A DNA stretch of 64,000 bases from Diaminobutyricibacter sp. McL0608 (GCF_039613825.1 NZ_CP154826.1:1984001-2048000); one strand, 5' to 3'. Counted from the first letter of the stretch, positions 19,467-28,412 are shown. Notes: a model not told the origin generated them from the letters alone. Numbers and translations: made by a program.

Positions 19467-20177
19467 ATGACAACCCCACGCACAGTGCTCGTGACCGGCG
19501 GAAACCGCGGAATCGGTTTCGCCATCGCCGAGGAGTTCCTGGCGCAGGGCCATCGGGTCGCCGTGACCGCGCGTTCGGGCGAAGGCCCGGCTGGAAGTCT
19601 CACGGTCCGGGCCGATGTGACCGATACGGCGGGAGTCGACGCGGCATTCACCGAGGTCGAAGAGAAGCTCGGCCCGGTCGAGGTCGTGATAGCGAATGCG
19701 GGGATCACCCGCGACACCCTGCTCATGCGTATGACCGAGGACGACTTCGACGCCGTCGTCGACACGAACCTGGGCGGCTCGTTCCGTGTGATCAAGCGCG
19801 CGTCGAAGAACATGCTGAAAGCGCGCTACGGCCGCATCGTGCTGATCTCGAGCGTCGTCGGCCTCTACGGGTCGGCGGGTCAGGTCAACTACGCCGCATC
19901 GAAAGCGGGTCTGGTCGGCATGGCACGGTCGATCACCCGCGAGCTCGGCGCCCGCGGGATCACCGCGAACGTCGTCGCTCCAGGGTTCATCGAGACGGAT
20001 ATGACCGCGGAGCTCCCGGAGACCCAGCAGGCCGAGTACAAACGGAACATCCCCGCGGGACGTTTCGCCACACCGAACGAGGTCGCGAAGGTCGTGGCCT
20101 GGATCGCGGGCGACGACGCCGCGTACATCTCGGGTGCCGTCATCCCCGTCGACGGCGGCCTCGGGATGGGACATTGA
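19467..20177 (+). CDS. fabG: 3-oxoacyl-ACP reductase (SDR family)
   Basis: NADPH-dependent reductase of the fatty-acid elongation cycle. 236 residues from ATG 19467, with AGGAGAGGA before it. Cofactor motif VTGGNRGIGFAIA (near 9-21), NAG at about 80, catalytic Ser in LISSVVGLYGS, and YAASKAGL with the Tyr-Lys pair (near 142-149). The motif IPVDGGLGMGH ends the protein. No other fatty-acid genes are adjacent, and an inhA partner is not in the window, so another SDR substrate is possible though less likely. A structured repeat starts at the base after its stop. Confidence 0.85.
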   Translation: MTTPRTVLVTGGNRGIGFAIAEEFLAQGHRVAVTARSGEGPAGSLTVRADVTDTAGVDAAFTEVEEKLGPVEVVIANAGITRDTLLMRMTEDDFDAVVDTNLGGSFRVIKRASKNMLKARYGRIVLISSVVGLYGSAGQVNYAASKAGLVGMARSITRELGARGITANVVAPGFIETDMTAELPETQQAEYKRNIPAGRFATPNEVAKVVAWIAGDDAAYISGAVIPVDGGLGMGH

Positions 20178-20251
20178 CGCTGGCGCGCTGGAGCTGAGAG
20201 GTCGCATTGCGACCCCGCGACGCCAGCGCCGAGCGAGCTGTGCTCGCGAGG
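20178..20251 (+). repeat. Structured dispersed repeat, copy 2 (fabG-serB gap)
   Basis: Fills almost the whole gap between convergent fabG and serB. An outer 8-bp stem CGCTGGCG/CGCCAGCG (20178-20185 with 20221-20228) encloses hairpin GGTCGC-att-GCGACC (20200-20214). A second hairpin GCGAGC-tgt-GCTCGC (20233-20247) follows. Compared with copies 1 and 3, the first stem has lost one base pair on both arms together, which keeps the pairing. Confidence 0.8.
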
Positions 20252-20259
20252 GCGCACTC

Positions 20260-20949
20260 CTAACCCCGCAGCCCCAATAGTCCCAGCACCTGCGACAGAT
20301 CCTGGCGGTCCACGACGACGTTCGCTTCGTCGCGCACGCGCGGTTTCGCGTTGAAGGCGACGGACAGGGCCGCTACGGCCATCATCCGCAGGTCGTTCGC
20401 GCCGTCGCCGACGGCGACCGTGCGACTCAGCGGGATGCCCGCGGCAGCCGCCCACTCGCGAAGCGCATCCGCCTTGGCCTGCGCATCCACGATCGCACCG
20501 ACCAACCCGCCGGTGAGCACCCCGCCTGACACCTCGAGCCGGTTCGCCCGCCAGTGGTCCAGCCCGAGCCGATGGCCCAGCCCGTCGAGCACTTCGTGAA
20601 AACCACCCGAGACCACTCCGACCGCGCCGCCAGCTCCGCGAACGCCGGAGACGAGGTCCGCGACACCGTCTGTGACGCGCACCCTCTGACCGACGTGCTC
20701 GAAGACCTCGACCCGAAGCCCGGCGAGCGTCCTGACGCGTTCACGCAGGCTCTGCTCGAAGTCGAGCTCGCCGCGCATCGCCCGGTCGGTGATCTCAGCG
20801 ACTTCGGTGCGGGACCCGGCTTCTTCCGCGAGCAGTTCGATCACCTCGTCGTGGATGAGGGTCGAATCGGCGTCGAGCACCACGAGGAAACGGGGCGAGC
20901 CGACGATCTGTTCAGTTGCGGCGCTGAGCGCGGTGGAACGCTGCGTCAT
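20260..20949 (-). CDS. serB: Phosphoserine phosphatase
   Basis: HAD-type phosphatase making L-serine from phosphoserine, the last step of serine synthesis. 229 residues from the ATG at 20949. The frame continues upstream through glgC antisense codons, but the family starts here. Catalytic DADST (near 24-28), the conserved [12 protein letters not shown] (near 107) and [12 protein letters not shown] (near 173) are all present. It overlaps the glgC stop by 4 nt (ATGA) and so is co-translated with it, a pairing with no obvious metabolic link. Confidence 0.92.
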   Translation of the reverse strand: MTQRSTALSAATEQIVGSPRFLVVLDADSTLIHDEVIELLAEEAGSRTEVAEITDRAMRGELDFEQSLRERVRTLAGLRVEVFEHVGQRVRVTDGVADLVSGVRGAGGAVGVVSGGFHEVLDGLGHRLGLDHWRANRLEVSGGVLTGGLVGAIVDAQAKADALREWAAAAGIPLSRTVAVGDGANDLRMMAVAALSVAFNAKPRVRDEANVVVDRQDLSQVLGLLGLRG

Positions 20950-22187
20950 GGAACGACGTGTACTCCCTTGCCGACGACGGTGATACCGGACTCGGTCACG
21001 GTGAAGCCCCGCGCACGGTCCCGTGCGGGGTCGACGCCGATGGAGGCACCGGCCGCTACGATCACATCCTTGTCGAGGATAGCGCGACCCACGAAGGCGT
21101 TCGGTTCGATGACGGCTCGCTCGAAGACCACCGAGTCGACGACGTGCGCGCCCGATTCGATCTTCGCCCACGGCCCGAGCACGCTGCGTTCGAGATGCGC
21201 ACCGGAGATCACGCTGCCGAGGGAGACGATCGAGTCGATGGTGACACCGAGCGAACCGCGTCCGTCGCGCACCAGCTTGGCCGGAGGGGAGTTGAGCTGC
21301 TGGCTGAAGATCGGCCACCAGCGGTTGTAGAGGTTGAAGACGGGCAGCGCCGAGATCAGGTCCTGGTGCGCCTCGAAGAACGACTCGATCGTTCCCACAT
21401 CCCGCCAGTAGTAGCGGTCGCGGTCGGTCGAACCCGGCACGTCGTTGCGTTTGAAGTCGTAGACGCCGGCCTCACCACGACTGACGAAGTCGGGGATGAT
21501 GTCGCCGCCCATGTCGTGGTTCGAGTCCGGCCGGTCCCCGTCGCGGATGACGGCCTCGATGAGCGCATCCGCATCGAAGACGTAGTTTCCCATCGACGCG
21601 AGGACCTCGTCCGGCGAATCCGGAAGCCCCACCGGGTCGGTCGGCTTCTCGCGGAACGCGGCGATGCGGTCCGGATGCTTCGGGTCGACCTCGATCACCC
21701 CGAACTGGTCGGCGAGGCTGATGGGCTGGCGGATCGCCGCAACGGTCGCAGGCGCACCCGACTCGATGTGCGCCTCGATCATCTGAGCGAAATCCATGCG
21801 GTATACGTGGTCGGCACCGACCACAACGACGATGTCGGGCTTCTCGTCGCGCAGCAGGTTGAGGCTCTGCAGGATTGCATCCGCAGACCCGCTGAACCAG
21901 CGCTTGCCCAGTCGCTGCTGCGCGGGAACAGAGGCGATGTAGGAGTTCAGCATGCCGTCGAGCCGCCAGGTCTGCGACACGTGGCGGTCGAGACTGTGCG
22001 ACTTGTACTGGGTGAGCACGACGACCTGGCGCAGGTTGGAATTGATCAGGTTCGACAGGGCGAAGTCGATCAATCGGTACTGTCCTGCGAACGGGACCGC
22101 CGGCTTGGCTCGATCGGCTGTGAGCGGCATCAGCCGCTTCCCTTCGCCACCAGCAAGGACGATGCCGAAGATCTTTGTGCCAGCCAT
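20946..22187 (-). CDS. glgC: Glucose-1-phosphate adenylyltransferase
   Basis: Makes ADP-glucose from glucose 1-phosphate and ATP, the committed step for glycogen (and maltose 1-phosphate) synthesis. 413 residues. Nucleotide loop [14 protein letters not shown] (near 10-23), [15 protein letters not shown] (near 28), GSADAILQ and GADHVYRMD (near 125). The C-terminal beta-helix is intact to residue 413. It is divergent from glgA with only 46 bp between them. TACTCT lies 6 nt before the ATG, so the message is probably leaderless; serB is coupled behind it. Confidence 0.97.
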   Translation of the reverse strand: MAGTKIFGIVLAGGEGKRLMPLTADRAKPAVPFAGQYRLIDFALSNLINSNLRQVVVLTQYKSHSLDRHVSQTWRLDGMLNSYIASVPAQQRLGKRWFSGSADAILQSLNLLRDEKPDIVVVVGADHVYRMDFAQMIEAHIESGAPATVAAIRQPISLADQFGVIEVDPKHPDRIAAFREKPTDPVGLPDSPDEVLASMGNYVFDADALIEAVIRDGDRPDSNHDMGGDIIPDFVSRGEAGVYDFKRNDVPGSTDRDRYYWRDVGTIESFFEAHQDLISALPVFNLYNRWWPIFSQQLNSPPAKLVRDGRGSLGVTIDSIVSLGSVISGAHLERSVLGPWAKIESGAHVVDSVVFERAVIEPNAFVGRAILDKDVIVAAGASIGVDPARDRARGFTVTESGITVVGKGVHVVP

Positions 22188-22233
22188 GGCTCCAGAGTAG
22201 AGGCATCCCCGCGGCTGTACTAGCGTTCAGGTC

Positions 22234-23418
22234 ATGCGAGTCGATCTGCTCACCCGTGAATACCCGCCGGAGATCTACGGGGGTGCCGGGGTGCACGTCG
22301 CCGAGCTCGTCCGGGCCCTGCGGGTCGACACCGATGTGGTCGTGCGCTGCTTCGGAGCTCCCCGCGACGAACCGAACGTGTACGCATACGGCGTCCCTTC
22401 CGAGCTCGCCAATGCGAACGGCGCGATCGCGACGCTCGGCGTCGACCTCCGGATGGCGCAGGACGCGGGCGGTGCAGATCTCGTGCACTCGCACACCTGG
22501 TACGCGAACGCCGCGGGGCAGCTCGCCTCCCTGCTCCACGGCATCCCGCACGTCATCACCGCCCACAGTCTCGAACCGCTCCGCCCCTGGAAGGCCGAAC
22601 AGCTCGGCGGCGGCTACCGGGTCTCGAGCTGGATCGAACGTTCGGCGTTCGAATCGGCGGATGCGGTGATCGCGGTCAGCGACGGCATGCGGCGAGACAT
22701 GCTGCGCAGCTATCCCGCCCTTGACCCCGACAAGGTGAAAACCGTCTACAACGGCATCGACCTCGAACGGTGGAAGCCGCTGGAGGACGACGACCTCGCG
22801 CGTTCGCTCGGCGTGGATCCCGACCGCCCCGCGGTCGTCTTCGTCGGGCGGATCACGCGGCAGAAAGGCCTGCCGTACCTGTTGCGGGCCGCGAAACTCC
22901 TGCCGTCGGACGTGCAGGTCGTACTGTGCGCCGGCGCCCCGGACACCCCGGAGATCATGGCAGAGGTCACACGCGGCGTCGAAGCCCTCCAGGCGGAGCG
23001 CGCAGGGGTCGTGTGGATCGACCGCCTGCTCAGCCAGACGGAGCTGCGTGCGGTGCTCACCGCATCCACCGTGTTCGTCTGCCCGTCGATCTACGAACCG
23101 CTCGGAATCGTCAACCTCGAGGCGATGGCCTGCGGCCTTCCGGTCGTCGGGACGGCCACCGGCGGCATCCCCGAAGTCATCATCGACGGGGTCACCGGCC
23201 GTCTCGTGCCCATCGACCAGCTCCAGGACGGAACAGGAACACCGACCGATCCGGATGCGTTCGTGGCCGAGCTCGCGGCCGCACTCATCGAGGTCGTCGG
23301 TGACCGGGACCGGGCGGCGCTGATGGGAAGCGCGGGCAGGCTCCGTGCCGAAACGGCGTTCAGCTGGACCTCCATCGCCGAGCAGACACGGGAGATCTAC
23401 CGGTCGCTTCTCGCCTGA
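22234..23418 (+). CDS. glgA: Glycogen synthase / maltose-1-phosphate synthase, GT4 family
   Basis: GT-B glycosyltransferase using ADP-glucose. 394 residues, with REYPPEIYGGAGVHV at the N-terminus and YEPLGIVNLEAMACGLPVV (near 287-305) carrying the EX7E donor site. This short GT4 form is the actinobacterial GlgA, which in mycobacteria (GlgM) makes alpha-maltose 1-phosphate rather than elongating glycogen. Which activity applies here cannot be decided by sequence alone. Divergent glgC supplies its substrate. TAGCGT ends 7 nt before the ATG, with no ribosome site. Confidence 0.92.
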   Translation: MRVDLLTREYPPEIYGGAGVHVAELVRALRVDTDVVVRCFGAPRDEPNVYAYGVPSELANANGAIATLGVDLRMAQDAGGADLVHSHTWYANAAGQLASLLHGIPHVITAHSLEPLRPWKAEQLGGGYRVSSWIERSAFESADAVIAVSDGMRRDMLRSYPALDPDKVKTVYNGIDLERWKPLEDDDLARSLGVDPDRPAVVFVGRITRQKGLPYLLRAAKLLPSDVQVVLCAGAPDTPEIMAEVTRGVEALQAERAGVVWIDRLLSQTELRAVLTASTVFVCPSIYEPLGIVNLEAMACGLPVVGTATGGIPEVIIDGVTGRLVPIDQLQDGTGTPTDPDAFVAELAAALIEVVGDRDRAALMGSAGRLRAETAFSWTSIAEQTREIYRSLLA

Positions 23419-23440
23419 GAACGCCCGGTAGGCTAGAACC

Positions 23441-24238
23441 ATGGCCAGCGTTCTCAAGCTCACTGATGTGTCCATCGTCCGCGACGAGAATACGATTCTC
23501 GAAAGTGTGAACTGGACCGTCGAGCCGGACGAACGGTGGGTGATCCTCGGTCCGAACGGCGCAGGCAAGACCACGCTCCTGCAGATCGCCGCCGCAGCCC
23601 TGCACCCGACGAGCGGCAAGGCGGATGTGCTGGGGGAGCGCCTCGGCAAGAGCGACCTCGCCGAGCTCCGTCCGCGGATCGGCTTCGCCTCCAGCGCCAT
23701 GGCCCGCCGTATCCCGCGAAACGAGACCGTTCTCGACGTCGTGATGACCGCCGCCTACGCTGTCACCGGCCGCTGGAATGAAGAGTACGAGGAGATCGAC
23801 GAGCGTCGCGCCCACCGCGTTCTCAACGAGTGGAACCTCGACCACCTCTCGGAACGGGCCTTCGGCACTCTGAGCGACGGCGAGCAGAAGCGGGTCCAGA
23901 TCGCGCGTGCCGTCATGACGGACCCGGAGATCCTGCTGCTCGACGAACCGGCCGCCAGCCTCGACCTGGGCGGGCGCGAAGAGCTTCTGCAGCTGCTCGG
24001 CGGCTTTGCGAGCGATCCACGGTCGCCTGCCATCGTCATGGTCACCCACCATGTCGAAGAGATCCCTCTCGGCTTCCGCAACGCGCTGCTGCTGCGCCAG
24101 GGCGGCATCGTCGCCCAGGGAGCCATCGACAGCGTGATCACGTCCGAGAAGCTGAGCGACACCTTCGGCCTCGGTATCGAGCTCGCAGAGTCCGACGGTC
24201 GCTACAGCGCACGGGCCGCCGTAGCCGCGGAGTCCTGA
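23441..24238 (+). CDS. Orphan ABC transporter ATP-binding protein
   Basis: 265-residue ATPase with Walker A GPNGAGKTTL (near 38-47), a signature reading LSDGEQKR (near 146) instead of the usual LSGGQ, and Walker B LLLDEPAASLDL (near 165-176). The family resembles iron-siderophore and ModF-like ATPases. No permease or binding protein gene is near, so it either serves a distant permease or has a non-transport job. It follows glgA by 22 bp but has its own TAGGCT box 6 nt before the ATG. A trailing tail of about 30 residues looks disordered. Confidence 0.85.
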   Translation: MASVLKLTDVSIVRDENTILESVNWTVEPDERWVILGPNGAGKTTLLQIAAAALHPTSGKADVLGERLGKSDLAELRPRIGFASSAMARRIPRNETVLDVVMTAAYAVTGRWNEEYEEIDERRAHRVLNEWNLDHLSERAFGTLSDGEQKRVQIARAVMTDPEILLLDEPAASLDLGGREELLQLLGGFASDPRSPAIVMVTHHVEEIPLGFRNALLLRQGGIVAQGAIDSVITSEKLSDTFGLGIELAESDGRYSARAAVAAES

Positions 24239-24353
24239 ACCATCTGCTAAACTCGATAGCTGGCCCACGGGCCACCACGCTTCTCGCCCCGCGCGACACA
24301 CGTGCAGCGCAGCGGGCAAGACCCCCTAATCACTACGCAACAAGGAAGTCCTG

Positions 24354-24605
24354 ATGAAGACTGACATTCACCCCGAGTACGCTCCGGTGGTTTTCCGCGA
24401 CCTGGCATCGGGTGCGACGTTCCTTACCCGTTCCACGGTGACGAGCGACAAGACCATCGAGTGGGAAGACGGCAACACCTACCCGGTGATCGACGTCGAG
24501 ATCTCGTCCGAGTCGCACCCGTTCTACACGGGCAAGCAGCGCATCCTCGACTCGGCCGGCCGCGTCGAGAAGTTCAACTCGCGTTACAAGGGCTTCGGCA
24601 AGTAA
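24354..24605 (+). CDS. rpmE2: 50S ribosomal protein L31 type B
   Basis: 83-residue ribosomal protein of the type lacking the zinc-binding CxxC pair, often induced under zinc limitation in other bacteria. [32 protein letters not shown] and the C-terminal FNSRYKG match the family end to end. AAGGAAG lies 7 nt before the ATG; TAAACT at 24248-24253 is a possible -10 box, giving a leader near 95 nt. I saw no obvious zinc-repressor (Zur) palindrome in that leader. A strong terminator follows. Confidence 0.97.
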   Translation: MKTDIHPEYAPVVFRDLASGATFLTRSTVTSDKTIEWEDGNTYPVIDVEISSESHPFYTGKQRILDSAGRVEKFNSRYKGFGK

Positions 24606-24617
24606 CCACCTGCTTAC

Positions 24618-24651
24618 GAAAAGGCGACCGGCTCCGGCCGGTCGCCTTTTC
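24618..24651. terminator. Rho-independent terminator of rpmE2
   Basis: GAAAAGGCGACCGGC and GCCGGTCGCCTTTTC form a perfect 15-bp stem around a TCCG loop, starting 13 bp after the rpmE2 stop. The TTTT arm makes it a classical terminator. Confidence 0.92.
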
Positions 24652-24652
24652 G

Positions 24653-24825
24653 TGCGCGCTGGAGTTGAAAGGATCGCATCGCGATCTTGCGCGCTGGAGC
24701 GAAGAGGATCGCACCGCGATCCTGCGCGCTGGAGCGAAGAGGATCGCACCGCGATCCTGCGCGCTGGAACTGAAAGGATCGCGTGCGATCCCGCGACGCC
24801 AGCGCCGAGGCAGCTATGCTGCCGA
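24653..24825 (+). repeat. Structured dispersed repeat, copy 3, with four tandem 35-bp units
   Basis: The first half of the element occurs four times at exact 35-bp steps (starts 24653, 24688, 24723, 24758). Each unit has TGCGCGCTGGA, a short variable run, then a GGATCGC...GCGATC palindrome. Units 2 and 3 are identical. The last unit runs on into the core CCGCGACGCCAGCGC and hairpin GGCAGC-tat-GCTGCC (24809-24823). Its stem differs from that of copies 1 and 2 on both arms, so pairing is kept. It fills the gap between convergent rpmE2 and the exonuclease gene. Confidence 0.85.
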
Positions 24826-24850
24826 GGCCCGGTGCCTCAGAGAGACCCCG

Positions 24851-25537
24851 TCAGCGAACAGGCCACGCCCCCGACGTGGTGAACAACGGGTTGTGCTCGC
24901 GGCGCATGTAAGCCTGGAAGTCTTCGGCCTGCTCCCGGCTCCACTGCACCTGACGGAGATGCAACTCGGCTGCCTCGAGGGCAAGCTCTTCGGTGTGAAG
25001 CCGGGCGAGTGCCTGAGCGACCCGGCCGGCGGCGATCGCATCCGCCCCTGCGTCGTGCGCGTCGGTCAGGTCGACGCCGTAGAACAGGGCAGTCAGCTCG
25101 AGAGTGCGCTTGCCCTTGCGGTACTTGTCGACCGCCTTGTCGATCACGAGAGGATCGATGATCGGGCCCGGCGCGCTCAGCGGCTGGATGCCGTAGCGGA
25201 GCGCCTCACGGTTCAGGAGGGTGAAGTCATAGGGGGCGTTGTAGGCGACGACCGGCGTTCCCCGGTCGAAGACGGCCCGCAGCGCACCGACGATCTGTGC
25301 GACGGCCACCACGGCCGGCAGGCCGCGGGTGCGGGCGTGCTCGGTGCTGATGCCGTGAACGGCCGTTGCCTCGACCGGGATCTCGACGCCCGGGTCGACG
25401 AGCCAATCGTTGCGCTCGACGACCAGGCCTTCGGCGTTCAGGACACCCACGTGCGCTGACACTATACGGGAGGTCTCGACGTCGATTCCTGTGGTCTCGA
25501 GGTCGAATACGCCCAGTTCTTCGTGCCAGTTGCTCAT
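24851..25537 (-). CDS. 3'-5' exonuclease, DEDDh (DnaQ-like) family
   Basis: 228-residue nuclease of the RNase T/DnaQ fold. The catalytic acids are in VFDLETTG (near 9-16), NAPYDFTLL (near 99) and HDAGADA (near 160-166), with the His-x4-Asp spacing of DEDDh enzymes. Likely a stand-alone proofreading or DNA/RNA repair exonuclease. TAGCCT lies 6 nt before the ATG, with no ribosome site. The gene stands alone between copy 3 of the repeat and treS. Confidence 0.9.
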   Translation of the reverse strand: MSNWHEELGVFDLETTGIDVETSRIVSAHVGVLNAEGLVVERNDWLVDPGVEIPVEATAVHGISTEHARTRGLPAVVAVAQIVGALRAVFDRGTPVVAYNAPYDFTLLNREALRYGIQPLSAPGPIIDPLVIDKAVDKYRKGKRTLELTALFYGVDLTDAHDAGADAIAAGRVAQALARLHTEELALEAAELHLRQVQWSREQAEDFQAYMRREHNPLFTTSGAWPVR

Positions 25538-25626
25538 GATCCAAGGCTAGGTGAGACCACTGTCACTGCCGGCCGACACACGCAGGCGGCGCTCAGGAAC
25601 ACGGGCCAGGAACGACTGCCGGAAGC

Positions 25627-27339
25627 TCAGGCGCGCGAGGTGGGCTCGATGTGCAGCCAGTAGAAGTTCTGCGTGCCGAGAGTCAGGCTGAAGCGCCCGT
25701 CTTCTGCGACCGTCGGGAACTCCCCGCCGCCGAACAGGTCATAGAGTCTCGAACCGGCGAACTCCGGGGCCTCGAGGGTCACGGCCACGGGATTGTGCGC
25801 AAAGCTGAAGACGCACAGCACATCTTCGGGCAGGTCGCCGAAGTGAGTGCCGCTGCCGGCATACGAACGAACGAACGCAAGCACGGACTCGTGGTCGGTC
25901 TGCAGCACCCGGATCGATCCGAGCCCGAACACCGGATGCGCCTTGCGCACGTGGATGACGTTGCGGATCCAGTGAAGCAAGGACCGCGACTGGGCGAGCT
26001 GCGCTTCGACGTTGATCTGGTTGTAGTGGAAGACCAGCGACTGCACCACGGGGAGGAAGAGCTTGCCGGGGTCGGCCGTCGAGAACCCGGCATTGCGGTC
26101 GGGGGTCCACTGCATCGGAGTGCGCGAACTGTCCCGGTCTGGCAGCCAGATGTTGTCGCCCATCCCGATCTCGTCGCCGTAATAGAGGAACGGGCTGCCC
26201 GGCAGCGAGAAGAGCAGCGCGTGCGCCAGCTCGAGCTCGGCTCTCGAGTTGTCGAGCAGCGGAGCCAGCCGCCGACGGATGCCGATGTTGGCACGCATCC
26301 GCGGGTCGTACGCGTACCAGCCGTACATCGCCTGGCGGTACTCCTCGCTCACCATCTCGAGTGTGAGCTCGTCGTGGTTCCGCAGGAACACACCCCAGCC
26401 GGCACCCTCCGGGATGTCCGTCGTCTCGGAGAGGACCCGCACGAGCTCGCCCGCCTGCTGCGAGCGCAGCGAGTAGAAGATGCGCGGCATCACCGGGAAA
26501 TCGAACGCCATGTGGCATTCGGGCTCGTCCTCCGTACCGAAGAACGCAGCGACCTCGCGCGGCCACTGGTTGGCCTCCGCGACCATGACCCGTCCGGGAT
26601 ATTCACGATCGACCATCGAGCGCAGACGCTTGATGAACTCGTGCGTCGGCGGCTCGCCCTCACCGTTGCCCTCGTCCGACTCGTACAGGTAGGGGATCGC
26701 ATCCAGGCGGAATCCGTCAACGCCCATGTCGAGCCAATACCGGATGATGTCGAACATCGCCTCGTGCACGGCCGGGTTCTCGAAATTCAGGTCGGGCTGG
26801 TGCGAGAAGAAACGATGGAAGTAGAACTGCCGGCGCTCGGAGTCGAAAGCCCAGTTGGAATCCTCGGTGTCGACGAAGATGATGCGGATGTCCGGCCATT
26901 TGTCGTCTGTGTCGTTCCAGACGTAGAAGTCGCCGTAGGGTCCCTCGGGGTCGGATCGCGACTGCTGGAACCACTCGTGCTGGTCGGACGTATGGTTCAG
27001 CGGCAGGTCGATGATGACGCGCATATTGCGCTCGTGCGCTTTCGTCACCAGGTCTTTGAACTCGTCGATTGTTCCGAACTCGGGCAGGATCGTGCGGAAG
27101 TCCGATACGTCGTAGCCACCGTCTCGCAGCGGGGACGTGAAGAACGGCGGGAGCCAGAGCGCGTCGACCCCGAGCCACTGCAGGTAGTCCAGTTTCGAAG
27201 TGAGCCCCTGGAGGTCGCCCGAGCCGTCGCCGTTGCTGTCCACGAACGAGCGGATCATCACCTCGTAGAAGACGGAGCGGCGATACCACTGCGGATCGAG
27301 AGTGAGTCCTGGCAACGTGATGGGCGCGGTGAAGCTCAC
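25627..27339 (-). CDS. treS: Trehalose synthase / maltose alpha-D-glucosyltransferase
   Basis: GH13 enzyme interconverting maltose and trehalose. 570 residues. The opening DPQWYRRSVFYEVMIRSFVD is diagnostic of TreS. Catalytic residues are Asp in GVDGFRLDAIPYL (near 203-215), Glu in VMVAEANQWP (near 243) and Asp in FLRNHDEL (near 311). It lacks the C-terminal maltokinase fused to some TreS proteins. Neither pep2, glgE nor glgB is in the window. GTG 27339 follows GGAAGGAG. A LacI-type operator sits 27 bp upstream of the start. Confidence 0.93.
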   Translation of the reverse strand: MSFTAPITLPGLTLDPQWYRRSVFYEVMIRSFVDSNGDGSGDLQGLTSKLDYLQWLGVDALWLPPFFTSPLRDGGYDVSDFRTILPEFGTIDEFKDLVTKAHERNMRVIIDLPLNHTSDQHEWFQQSRSDPEGPYGDFYVWNDTDDKWPDIRIIFVDTEDSNWAFDSERRQFYFHRFFSHQPDLNFENPAVHEAMFDIIRYWLDMGVDGFRLDAIPYLYESDEGNGEGEPPTHEFIKRLRSMVDREYPGRVMVAEANQWPREVAAFFGTEDEPECHMAFDFPVMPRIFYSLRSQQAGELVRVLSETTDIPEGAGWGVFLRNHDELTLEMVSEEYRQAMYGWYAYDPRMRANIGIRRRLAPLLDNSRAELELAHALLFSLPGSPFLYYGDEIGMGDNIWLPDRDSSRTPMQWTPDRNAGFSTADPGKLFLPVVQSLVFHYNQINVEAQLAQSRSLLHWIRNVIHVRKAHPVFGLGSIRVLQTDHESVLAFVRSYAGSGTHFGDLPEDVLCVFSFAHNPVAVTLEAPEFAGSRLYDLFGGGEFPTVAEDGRFSLTLGTQNFYWLHIEPTSRA

Positions 27340-27366
27340 GATTCTCCTTCCGGGGCCGTGGCCTTC

Positions 27367-27380
27367 TGCAAGCGGTTACA
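27367..27380. promoter_or_regulatory. LacI-family operator upstream of treS
   Basis: The 14-mer TGCAAGCGGTTACA (minus strand TGTAACCGCTTGCA) fits TGNAANCGNTTNCA, the classical LacI/CcpA-type operator, at every fixed position. On the minus strand it follows a TAGACT -10-like box by about 10 nt and precedes the treS start by 27 bp, a position suited to repression. No LacI-type regulator gene is in the window. Confidence 0.7.
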
Positions 27381-27485
27381 ACCGTTCGAGTCTAGGTCTT
27401 ACTACCCGTGCCGTGTCTAGTGCATGCCTGAACAGGGACTGCGGATGTCCGGTGTGCACAGCCGCGCTGCCTAAACTTGAGCCTG

Positions 27486-28412
27486 ATGATCGCTTCTTCG
27501 CCCTACGACGACCGTCTCGGTCGCATCCCCGTGCGCGCATGCGACGCCCAGGTCCTCGGCAGTACCACGCGGTACTGGGACTACGGCGAGCCGTCTGCCG
27601 CCACGTCGATCGTGCTGGTGCACGGGTTCCGCGGCGACCATCACGGACTCGAGCCGGTCGTCGCGCACCTCGACGGCTTCCGCCTGATCTCGCCCGACCT
27701 TCCCGGCTTCGGCGAGTCCGAACCGCTCCGGGATGCGCATCACGACATCGACGGGTACGCCCGGTGGCTTCGCGCCTTCGTGGCGGAACTCGGGCTGCGG
27801 GGCCGTGTCGTCATCCTGGGCCATTCCTTCGGGTCGATCGTCGTGTCCGCCGCCCTCGCCCGTCAGGCGCAACCGGACGACGTGCTCACTCCGGATGACG
27901 TCGTCCTCGTCAACCCGATCGCCGCGCCGGCACTGAAAGGTCCGCGTGGCATCCTTACGCGCCTCGCCGTCTTCTATTACTGGCTTGCGTCGGTCCTGCC
28001 GGAGAAGCTCGGCTTCGCGCTGCTGCGTAACGGAGCGATCGTGCGCGTGATGAGTGTGACCATGGCGAAGACCGACGACAAGGCCCTCCGTCGCTGGATC
28101 CACGATCAGCACGACCGCTATTTCAGCGCGTTCTCCGACCGACGTGTCGTACTCGAGGCGTTTCGCGCATCCGTCAGCAACGACGTGAGCGAGTTCGCCC
28201 CGAACGTGCCGGAACGCACTCTGCTGATCGCCGCGGACAAAGACGACATCACGCCGGTCGCAGCCCAGGAACGGCTGGTGAAGCTGTTCCCGGATGCGCG
28301 GCTGCACGTCATCGCGGACGTCGGTCACCTCATCCACTACGAGGTCCCCGCCGAAGCCGCCGGGCAGATAACCGCCTTCCTCGCCCAGCCGACCGCGGAC
28401 GGAGCGCCATGA
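27486..28412 (+). CDS. Alpha/beta hydrolase
   Basis: 308-residue single-domain hydrolase. VLVHGFRGDHHGL (near 43) forms the oxyanion loop, GHSFGS (near 120) holds the nucleophilic serine, and DVGHLIHYEVP (near 279) the catalytic histidine. The substrate is unknown. ATG 27486 is preferred over an in-frame TTG at 27477, because TAAACT ends 8 nt before the ATG and no ribosome site is present. The TGA stop overlaps the glycosyltransferase ATG, so the two are coupled. Confidence 0.87.
   Translation: MIASSPYDDRLGRIPVRACDAQVLGSTTRYWDYGEPSAATSIVLVHGFRGDHHGLEPVVAHLDGFRLISPDLPGFGESEPLRDAHHDIDGYARWLRAFVAELGLRGRVVILGHSFGSIVVSAALARQAQPDDVLTPDDVVLVNPIAAPALKGPRGILTRLAVFYYWLASVLPEKLGFALLRNGAIVRVMSVTMAKTDDKALRRWIHDQHDRYFSAFSDRRVVLEAFRASVSNDVSEFAPNVPERTLLIAADKDDITPVAAQERLVKLFPDARLHVIADVGHLIHYEVPAEAAGQITAFLAQPTADGAP

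Noticed and set aside
21472-23700. A 742-codon open frame on the minus strand
   Set aside because: It runs antisense through glgA and out of frame through part of glgC, with no domain or sensible start.
24354-24605. L31 as a damaged gene because it lacks zinc cysteines
   Set aside because: Type B L31 naturally lacks them and the full length matches.
24653-24791. Short regular repeats considered as a CRISPR array
   Set aside because: Units are contiguous at 35 bp with no unique spacers, the sequence is a palindrome shared with two dispersed copies, and no cas gene is nearby.
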